DNA from: an uncultured Pedobacter sp.
GTDB taxonomy: Bacteria > Bacteroidota > Bacteroidia > Sphingobacteriales > Sphingobacteriaceae
DNA: 39,946 nucleotides
NCBI RefSeq assembly: GCF_913776295.1
Contig: NZ_CAJYOJ010000034.1
Span: 1-39,946, forward strand
Direction of reading: 5' to 3'
Made by a program: the position numbers and the translations under genes. Below, piece by piece: positions 34,011 through 39,946 of this stretch (the first letter of the stretch is position 1; every line of letters begins with the position of its first letter). A model generated the notes under the pieces. That model did not search any database and was not told where the DNA came from. It saw only the letters and a program-made list of their open reading frames with translations.

Positions 34011-34394
34011 TTAAGCCTGAGGACTTAAGGCTTTTGGTGGCTGGAATATAGAAAAGGCACGGTGCATCGTACCAAGCACCGGACGTTCAGGATAAATAAT
34101 TTTGACTGCCGTACGTTTAAAGGTAAAGGATGAGGCAGCTGTAGGCAGCGCTTCCATGTAATGGCTCCGCTGGTTTTCCCTTTCCTGTTTTTTCTCCTTT
34201 TCCTCGGCCTGCTTTAGTTTCTTCATCAAAAAGCATTTGCCATTACAGTGCATCCATGGACGGTCCCGGTTCTCGCATAGTTTTTCTGATATATATTTCT
34301 GGTTTACCTCGAAACCGGCATAAATAAAAAAACGCGAAAAATTGGATCCGATCAGTGCAAACAATAAAGATATGGCAATAAACCTGTGCAACAT
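34011..34394 (-). CDS. Small membrane protein with C-x9-C-x3-C motif, first gene of the island
   Basis: 127 residues from the ATG at 34394 (MLHRFIAISLLFALIGSNFS, a signal or anchor helix). The longer frame to 34454 is rejected because the promoter box lies inside it. The soluble part holds CENRDRPWMHCNGKC, then FLMKKLKQAEEKEKKQEREN, with the same cysteine spacing as the gene at 22874-23239. It is the promoter-proximal gene of the copper/heme island and may be a metal sensor or chaperone. The C-terminal half is unlike the other copy. No named family is known to me. Confidence 0.6.
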   Translation of the reverse strand: MLHRFIAISLLFALIGSNFSRFFIYAGFEVNQKYISEKLCENRDRPWMHCNGKCFLMKKLKQAEEKEKKQERENQRSHYMEALPTAASSFTFKRTAVKIIYPERPVLGTMHRAFSIFQPPKALSPQA

Positions 34395-34401
34395 TTCGCC
34401 G

Positions 34402-34433
34402 CAAAGATAAGGATTAACTACTCCAAAAATCAA
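34402..34433 (-). promoter_or_regulatory. Promoter of the copper/heme island
   Basis: The minus strand carries TTG (34431-34433), 21 bases, then TATCTTTG (34402-34409), an exact -7 match. Only seven bases separate the box from the ATG at 34394, predicting a leaderless or nearly leaderless transcript for the first gene. Confidence 0.6.
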
Positions 34434-34545
34434 ACAAAACAAATAAATTACCATAAACCGCGTTCAAAAATCATGTTTCGCAAGATAATTTATTGGTTTA
34501 AGTCATTTAAACTATTAAATTTTAAAAATTCCCTTATTTAGTTGT

Positions 34546-34577
34546 ATTGGTGACTTTGCTGTAAATTAATATCTTTG
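34546..34577 (+). promoter_or_regulatory. Promoter of the rloB pseudogene
   Basis: TTG (34546-34548), 21 bases, then TATCTTTG (34570-34577). It has the same box and spacing as the divergent island promoter at 34402-34433. The ATG follows seven bases later at 34585. Confidence 0.55.
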
Positions 34578-34584
34578 AGCTCTT

Positions 34585-35361
34585 ATGTCTACATCAAAAA
34601 TTAAAACTGCACCAGCTCAGAAGGCATGGTCAGCCGTACAAGTAGCTTCCCTTAGGAAAAAGACGCAAACATTAAACGAGGGCGAGAAAAAGCCTTAGAG
34701 AAAAGAAAAGCCTCTAAACTTAAACGACGTGCTGAACCAGTTTTAGAAAGGACAGAACAAGAAAAACCCATTCATCAGGATTTTCGTATTGTTTGTGAGG
34801 GCAAAAATTACAGAACCCAGTTATTTTAACCAATTCAAATTAGCCTCTGCCACCGTGGAGGCATTGGGTAAAGGATATAATACGCTTGCATGTGTTAAAC
34901 ATGCCATTCATCTGAGTCAAAAAAAGAAATATGATCAGATATGGTGTGTGTTTGACAAAGATGATTTCCCCAACAGCGATTTTAATGATGCAATTAAGCT
35001 GGCAAAAACAAACGGACTTAAGGTCGCATATTCAAATATGTCATTTGAATACTGGATGATATTGCATTTCGACGATCATCAGGGTGGAGGAATGCACAGG
35101 AGTCGATATGATGAAGTCATTAATAAGCACCTGAAACCATTCCACCTAGAATATGAGGGAGAAGACAGTAAATTAGTCACTCAAGACATCTTTGATGTAT
35201 TGATGAGCAAGGGCCCAAAAACAGAAACCGATAGAGTATTGCTTGCCATTGAAAGGGCAAAAAGAAATTATGAACTTTTTGATCACACAAGTCCAGCGAA
35301 CGAAGAATCTTCAACAACCGTTTTCGAATTAGTAGACGAGCTGCTTAAATATAAGAATTGA
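34585..35361 (+). pseudogene. RloB family protein, disrupted by two frameshifts
   Basis: RloB proteins are TOPRIM-like predicted nucleases found with ATPases or restriction systems in defence islands. The gene begins MSTSKIKTAPAQKAWSAVQV, hits a TAG after EGEKKP near 34696, resumes in another frame as RGREKALEKRKASKLKRRAE up to HQDFRIVCEGKN, then needs a second shift near 34805-34810 (one extra base) to continue TEPSYFNQFKLASATVEALG. The rest is intact: YDQIWCVFDKDDFPNSDF, SNMSFEYWMILHF and the conserved C-terminus. With three frames joined the whole protein matches the family. A 190-residue tail could still be made from a GTG-type start. No RloA ATPase gene is seen nearby. Confidence 0.8.
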
Positions 35362-35420
35362 TTTTCTTGATTCACTTCATTCAATTGACAATGTTTTCAT
35401 GGTTATTTTTACTAATCATA

Positions 35421-35555
35421 TTATCTGATAATTAGATTATAAAGCCTTTTTTTTCGATATTGCCCATCTACCTTATTCTTTACTACGTTTTCAAAATTCA
35501 CCACAGCTTCACAATGCTCATAAAAGGTCGACATATTGAAGCTTGACCCTACCAT
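35421..35555 (-). pseudogene. Short frame, possible gene remnant
   Basis: A 44-residue minus-strand frame starting at an ATG (MVGSSFNMSTFYEHCEAVVN) and ending KKRLYNLIIR before a TAA at 35421-35423. The composition is protein-like, but no family is recognised, and it is too short to be complete with confidence. A hairpin lies directly against its start codon. It may be a tail of an older gene in a degraded region, or a small genuine gene. Confidence 0.3.
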
Positions 35556-35590
35556 AAGGAAACAGCACATTTTTGTTGTTTCCTTTTTTT
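35556..35590 (+). terminator. Hairpin with T tract, probable terminator
   Basis: AAGGAAACA (35556-35564) pairs with TGTTTCCTT (35577-35585) and runs into a T tract, about 195 bases after the rloB stop. Confidence 0.65.
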
Positions 35591-35686
35591 ACACCCATAA
35601 ATCACTATATAATAATTAGTTGCACCTCTCCTTTTACCGGTTCGACATTTCCCAATCGGCTGCTCTATATCAAAATACAGTTGGGT

Positions 35687-35899
35687 CTAAAAAAATCTAT
35701 CAAGCCTATACGAAGCGACTATTGACTTATTCAGCTTTTCCTTAAGGATCTCAACATCCTCTAATATCATTTTTCGGTTATGGATTTTGGCAATATGGTA
35801 TAAAAAACTCAATATTACTGCAGTCTCTTCGTCGTTAACTTCAATGTTGTCTCTGGCAGATAACTTAATCTCCTTCTTATCAAGAAAAACAATATACTT
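35687..35899 (-). pseudogene. 5'-truncated remnant, unrecognised
   Basis: An open minus-strand frame without a start codon at its front (TGA at 35900-35902) reads KYIVFLDKKEIKLSARDNIE, then AVILSFLYHIAKIHNRKM and EDVEILKEKLNKSIVASYRL, ending RFF with a TAG at 35687-35689. Regular helix-like heptads suggest a real protein tail. No family is recognised. With the frame at 35421-35555 it fills the 35362-36047 gap, which otherwise shows no gene. Confidence 0.35.
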
Positions 35900-36047
35900 T
35901 CAATTATCCCACTTTAAGCCATTTAGGATGAAGATTTTAACCATTGGCAATTTCACCATTAGCTATTCTAAGTTCTTACATCTTTCGTTTCGAACTAACT
36001 ATTTGAAATTATATCAAAAAAAACTAAAATAAATTTAGCTTAAAATA

Positions 36048-39011
36048 TTACAGCAGCCGTTCTTCCAATAGCCCTTTCCAAATTATAAACCCTTTATTGT
36101 TATCCAAATAGTCGTGATGTATTCTTGAAAAATTATGAGGATTCGTTTCCAAGTAGGCCTGACGCCCTTTTTCCCTAATGATGTTCAGTTCTTTATCAAT
36201 CTGTTTAATAGTATGGGCCAAAACAGCTTTATTTTTGATGCTATGCCAGATATAAGTTGCTTCTTCGGTATCCAGCGTCTCTAAAATAATATGATAGTTT
36301 TCTTCTCCGGCAAGAAGAAAAACAAATGAAAACGGTTGCAGCACAAACCTTAATTTCATAATATTCCGCTCGTGTTTGTCTGCCAGAAACTGAATTTGTT
36401 TGGAGTGCTTATACTGTTTTCTCTTTAATAGGTCATGCAGAATACTTTCAGCATCAGGATAAATACTTTGTGTTTTTGAAGATTCGCTGGACGTAAGGAT
36501 GTTTGTTTTTGATGTTGGGTTTTGATGGATAAAATTATTATTGAGAAATTGAAATTTTACGCTTTCCACAATTTCTTTGTTGATGTTGTCAATATCTTGT
36601 GAAGTAGCCATTTGAGATAGAATTACCCCATTTTCTGTTTCTGCGTAAATATCTATCGTTATAAATTTTGAATGAATTATCTTTGTAAAATACGGTTTCA
36701 GTACTTCAAATTCCGGTCTGAATTCTTCATTTTCTATTTCAAATTCAAACCTGAGGGTACTGTCTTTATCTATATATTCAAAACCAATATTCCCGTATTT
36801 AAAATCAAGATCTTCTATGGGTATTTTAATCTGTTTTTCGATTACCACGTATAATTTTTCTGGAACAGATAATGTTGGTTCGTCAAAAAGATCTGCCTGC
36901 CTAATTGTTTTACGATAGTAGGTATTTCTTTTCAAAAATAGCTTGTTCAAATAATCTATCTTCAAATCCCGGTAATCATAAATTATGGGATTAATTTCCG
37001 AACGCTGTACACGGCCAATATACTGGATCAGCTTGCCCTTAAAAGAAAATGGATAGACCAAAAATAAAGAACTAATGCTCGAAAGATCTGAACCTTCCCC
37101 AAAATATTGGCCCGTTGTAATCAGTACCTGAAAGTTTCCTTGCTGCAGAGTTGTCCATTTGGTTTTTTTATTGTTTTCAGAGTCATTCCCACTAAGAGTT
37201 ATTACTTCATAGAACTGTTTTAGCAAGAGATATAATACGTCTATATGCTCTTTTCTTTCTGTAATAAGGACAATCCTTTTACCTAAAGCAAGTTCATTTT
37301 GGATATCTTTTAAAATTAAGTTGTTGCGCTGGGTGTCGTGGATGAGAATTTTTGAAAGGGTTTCAAAATTATCAATCTTGGAATTGAAAGGAACATCAAA
37401 ATCCGTATTCCTAATGATAATCTGTGCATGTTTATGCTTTTCAACTTCATGGCTTAAAACTTCTGATATCACCTCACCCAAAAAAGCAAAAATTAATTTA
37501 TCGTCATTATATTTCCGGAATGGGGTGGCGGTCAGGCCATAGAGGTAAAATGTTTTTATTTTTTCGATGGTAGCGCGATAGCTTTCGGCAGGAACATGAT
37601 GACACTCATCGATTATAACAATTCCGAATAAATCTTCAATTCCTGCGAGTTGTTTGGGTAAACTCTGGATAGTTGCAATAGTAATCTGTTTTCCAATTTT
37701 AACTTTTCCTTGACCAATAATGCCTATCTCGTGTTTGGGTATCCCTAAAAAGGCCTGAACCCGTTCTTGCCATTGTTCTAACAACTGCTTGCGATGTACA
37801 ACAATTAAAGCTGGTTGTTTCTTTTCTGCAATTATTTTCAATCCAATAATTGTTTTGCCTGATCCAGGTGGGGCAACTATTACTCCAAAATCTTTTTTTG
37901 AAACGATCTCCAGTACTTTATCCTGATGCTTTTTCAACTTTGTTACAAATTGAACAGGAATTAGCGGCTTTGATTTTCGCTGATCCTGAAAATCAAAATT
38001 CTGGTTCTGATCCTTGCAGAAACGCAAAATCCGACCTATAAATCCCCTTGGTATAACAATTTCGTTTTCTGTTTCTTCTACAAGTTTAAAATAGCGATCT
38101 ATTCCAAAAGTATTTTTACCAGCTTTCTTCTTGATGAAAAATTCGGAATTGGCGAAATTCAACTCTTCTCTCAAAAAGTTGATCAACGGTGCAATTAAGT
38201 CATTTCTTTGAATACGTATATCTTTATCAAGTATGATGTTTAGTGCTCCATCCTTGCTTTTAGCATCTGCTACATTTTGCGGTAGAGAAATTTCTACATT
38301 CATTTTTTCCAGTATAGCTATCGATACTCTTTTTAAGCTTCTCAAGAATTGCCATTGATCGGTATAGGGCTCTAGCGTAACTGGGTTAAGGAAACAACTA
38401 TTACCATTTTCCATTGCTGGTTTAAAAAAGGGTAATGCAATTAGGTTTCCTAGTCCTTTACCTGAAAGAAAATCCTGGTTGGGAAATAATCGGTCAAAAC
38501 TGGAACTTTTATCAAACATTGAAAAGACGCCAGATTGTTCCAAAATGGAAATAAAAATCTTTCGACTTCTTATCGCTGGATATGGACTTTCGAAAAAAAT
38601 CCAGACGTGACCACCATTTCCCGACCGTGGACGTTCGAGATAAGCTGGAATCCCTTTTTGTTCGCAGGCGTTCACGAAGGCTACAGCTTCTTTCTTCCAA
38701 TTCTGCTTATCAAAATCTGCAACTAAAAATCGAGAAGTATTATCGATTAACAATGGATAGACTCCAATCTGCTGGATTCCTTTTATGTGTTTTTCTATTT
38801 CTGCATTATTAAATGGCAAGTAGGTTTTGTGCGGATAGTTTTGGAAGGTTCCTCCACTTATTTTGTGTTTTGCGTAATGGTATGGGTCATAGTGATAGGC
38901 TGGTATATAACCAGACTTCCCAGCTTTCTCCCATCGTATGGCAAATACATCCTCCCGTCCGCAGAAATAAGATTGGAACAAATGAATAGCGTCTAGGTCG
39001 GAAAGTGGCAT
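36048..39011 (-). CDS. TOTE-type primase-helicase (AEP primase domain plus SF2 helicase)
   Basis: A 987-residue fusion. The N-terminal archaeo-eukaryotic primase (AEP) domain of the TOTE conflict-system type is seen in LFQSYFCGREDVFAIRWEKA and KSGYIPAYHYDPY, with catalytic D99/D101 (FLVADFD), the SxH-like H135 (SGNGGHVWIFF) and KGLGNLIALPFF. A superfamily 2 helicase follows: Walker A APPGSGKT (380-387), DECH (468-471), LTATPFRK (493-500), and motifs V/VI in QVLITTGQYFGEGSDL and YIGRVQRSE. A C-terminal region of about 300 residues (from about 690) is less familiar. TOTE proteins are linked to conflict or defence against foreign DNA. It follows the DUF1016 nuclease by five bases, apparently one operon. 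It seems intact. Confidence 0.9.
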   Translation of the reverse strand: MPLSDLDAIHLFQSYFCGREDVFAIRWEKAGKSGYIPAYHYDPYHYAKHKISGGTFQNYPHKTYLPFNNAEIEKHIKGIQQIGVYPLLIDNTSRFLVADFDKQNWKKEAVAFVNACEQKGIPAYLERPRSGNGGHVWIFFESPYPAIRSRKIFISILEQSGVFSMFDKSSSFDRLFPNQDFLSGKGLGNLIALPFFKPAMENGNSCFLNPVTLEPYTDQWQFLRSLKRVSIAILEKMNVEISLPQNVADAKSKDGALNIILDKDIRIQRNDLIAPLINFLREELNFANSEFFIKKKAGKNTFGIDRYFKLVEETENEIVIPRGFIGRILRFCKDQNQNFDFQDQRKSKPLIPVQFVTKLKKHQDKVLEIVSKKDFGVIVAPPGSGKTIIGLKIIAEKKQPALIVVHRKQLLEQWQERVQAFLGIPKHEIGIIGQGKVKIGKQITIATIQSLPKQLAGIEDLFGIVIIDECHHVPAESYRATIEKIKTFYLYGLTATPFRKYNDDKLIFAFLGEVISEVLSHEVEKHKHAQIIIRNTDFDVPFNSKIDNFETLSKILIHDTQRNNLILKDIQNELALGKRIVLITERKEHIDVLYLLLKQFYEVITLSGNDSENNKKTKWTTLQQGNFQVLITTGQYFGEGSDLSSISSLFLVYPFSFKGKLIQYIGRVQRSEINPIIYDYRDLKIDYLNKLFLKRNTYYRKTIRQADLFDEPTLSVPEKLYVVIEKQIKIPIEDLDFKYGNIGFEYIDKDSTLRFEFEIENEEFRPEFEVLKPYFTKIIHSKFITIDIYAETENGVILSQMATSQDIDNINKEIVESVKFQFLNNNFIHQNPTSKTNILTSSESSKTQSIYPDAESILHDLLKRKQYKHSKQIQFLADKHERNIMKLRFVLQPFSFVFLLAGEENYHIILETLDTEEATYIWHSIKNKAVLAHTIKQIDKELNIIREKGRQAYLETNPHNFSRIHHDYLDNNKGFIIWKGLLEERLL

Positions 39012-39016
39012 ATGTC

Positions 39017-39735
39017 TTAAAGGTTTTCACCATTTTGAAAATTCTCCATCTCTTTGCTAACCTCATCAAGTAATTGCTTTTCTGTTGGCAAATAAAGTTT
39101 GTACTGGCTGGCAATAATTTGTTTTTGTTCGTCAGGAAGGGTAAATTTTACAACTGCATCATTTTTATCGGCACAGAGCAAAATTCCAATAGTTGGGTTT
39201 TCGTGAAATAGTTTTTCGATGCGGTCATAGTAATTGACATACATCTGCAACTGACCGATATCCTGATGGGTTAATTTATGTGTTTTGATTTCAATGATTA
39301 CAAAACATTGTAGCAAACGGTTATAAAATACCAGGTCTACAAAAAATTCATCACCCTCAATATGGATTCTCTTTTGCCTTGATACGAAAGAGAATCCATA
39401 GCCCAGTTCGAGTAAAAAGTCCTGCAAATGTGTGATAATGGCACTTTCTAAATCCTTTTCATAATAAGAGGACTCCCTTTTTAATCCGAGAAATTCCAGA
39501 AGCATCGGATCCTTAATTATTTCTTTGGCATCAACAGGCTGTTTTTCGTTTTTGGCAACAGCTAAAACACTTTCTTTATCATTGCTTAATAAAAGTCTTT
39601 CATAAAGATTACTATGAACCTGCCTTTCCAGTTGCCGCGACGTCCAGTTGTTCTTTTTTGTTTCAGCAACATAAAATTCTCTTTTTTCCTCATTGTCAAC
39701 ACTAAGGAGTAATTTATACTGTGTCCAACTCAGGG
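39017..39735 (-). pseudogene. DUF1016/YhcG-type PDDEXK nuclease, 5' half cut off by an IS
   Basis: Encodes the C-terminal part of a DUF1016 (YhcG) protein. LSWTQYKLLLSVDNEEKREF and NWTSRQLERQVHSNLYERLL are the hallmark middle segment. The PDDEXK nuclease core is ELGYGFSFVSRQKRIHIEGD, FFVDLVFYN (Asp) and CFVIIEIKT (E-x-K), then DIGQLQMYVNYYD. Normal members carry about 100 further N-terminal residues (DUF1016_N). Here the frame becomes foreign exactly before LSW, where an IS1182-family end begins, and the only start is a TTG inside that IS (39754). The N-terminal half should lie beyond the right edge, on the other side of the IS. Confidence 0.8.
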
Positions 39736-39946
39736 GCTGACTAAAAAGGTACAATGCTAATCTAGTCAGCTTTTTTTTCTATGGCTATAGAATACCTCAC
39801 CGAACTTATTTTGTTGGCCAACTTTTGATCGACCTTACATGAAATTGGGATTAAAAGGCCTTATATAGCCATTTTCTCTTGTTTGATCTGAAGTTTTCTC
39901 AGGTTATGGGCCATCGCAACCAGGCTAAACTCTGTTTGCACTTTTT
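39733..39946 (-). mobile_element. IS1182-family insertion sequence, partial (left end)
   Basis: The element begins at GGGGCTGACTAAAAAGG (39733), inside the DUF1016 reading frame, and continues past the window edge. An inner repeat GCTGACT/AGTCAGC (39736 region and about 39763-39769) may be part of the terminal structure. It contains the transposase C-terminus. The right end and the target duplication are outside the window. Confidence 0.75.
39861..39946 (-). CDS. IS1182-family transposase, C-terminal end only
   Basis: The minus strand reads VQTEFSLVAMAHNLRKLQIK and ends EKMAI before TAA at 39861-39863. The VxTEFxLxAxAHNLxKL pattern is the C-terminal signature of IS1182-type (DDE) transposases. 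The catalytic part lies off the right edge. Confidence 0.8.
   Translation of the reverse strand, partial: KVQTEFSLVAMAHNLRKLQIKQEKMAI

Noticed and set aside
17200..34600. Duplicate of the tRNA 3' end as an attachment site flanking the copper island
   Set aside because: No second copy of the tRNA 3' sequence was found by eye near the far end, so no att sites are claimed.
35787..36032. 81-codon plus-strand frame
   Set aside because: Antisense to the remnant at 35687-35899, with AT-rich low-complexity content and no recognisable features.

Overview
The window looks like a chromosomal segment of a Sphingobacteriaceae-type Bacteroidota, most likely Pedobacter or a close relative. The reasons are AT-rich intergenic DNA, TAnnTTTG (-7) promoter boxes, almost no Shine-Dalgarno sequences, TonB-dependent and SusC-era beta-barrel proteins, a fused RibBA, a large TamB and YHS/SCO copper proteins. 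No rRNA genes or CRISPR arrays were seen. There is one tRNA gene.

Layout. (a) 1-3.7 kb: two broken gene ends meeting near position 650, then a copper unit on the minus strand (multicopper oxidase with an extra C-terminal barrel-like domain, plus a DUF3347 protein). (b) 3.7-16.3 kb: housekeeping genes nth, recA, tsaD, tamB, ribBA, an LptF/LptG permease and a START-like protein, with a decayed TonB-receptor tail after recA and several intergenic repeat copies. (c) 16.3-17.9 kb: a long intergenic region with a striking 11-bp tandem array, then tRNA-Met(CAT) with its own promoter, leader hairpin and terminator, followed by the C-terminal remnant of a serine recombinase. (d) 18.1-34.4 kb: a continuous minus-strand island of about 20 genes devoted to copper, heme and peroxide chemistry. 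It holds two MbnP-like lipoproteins each paired with a diheme MauG/CcpA-type peroxidase, two SCO proteins, two YHS-containing proteins, a TonB receptor with a PepSY membrane protein, a CDICGCG-type outer-membrane barrel, two small C-x9-C-x3-C membrane proteins, an AraC regulator, a PfpI-YHS lipoprotein, a Tat-type superoxide dismutase and a membrane/cytochrome c unit that appears frameshifted. (e) 34.5-39.9 kb: a defence-type region in decay, with an rloB pseudogene (two frameshifts), two unrecognised remnants, an apparently intact TOTE-type primase-helicase, and a DUF1016/YhcG nuclease cut by an IS1182-family element running off the right edge.

How it may work together (inference). The island resembles an expanded version of the MbnH/MbnP copper-handling pair: MbnP-like proteins display copper sites matured by diheme peroxidases, SCO and YHS proteins handle Cu(I), and the TonB receptor with its PepSY partner moves a metal or metal chelate. 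An exported superoxide dismutase could supply peroxide to the peroxidases. The island starts beside a tRNA with a recombinase remnant and ends at a defence graveyard, which fits horizontal acquisition, although no attachment-site repeat could be identified by eye.
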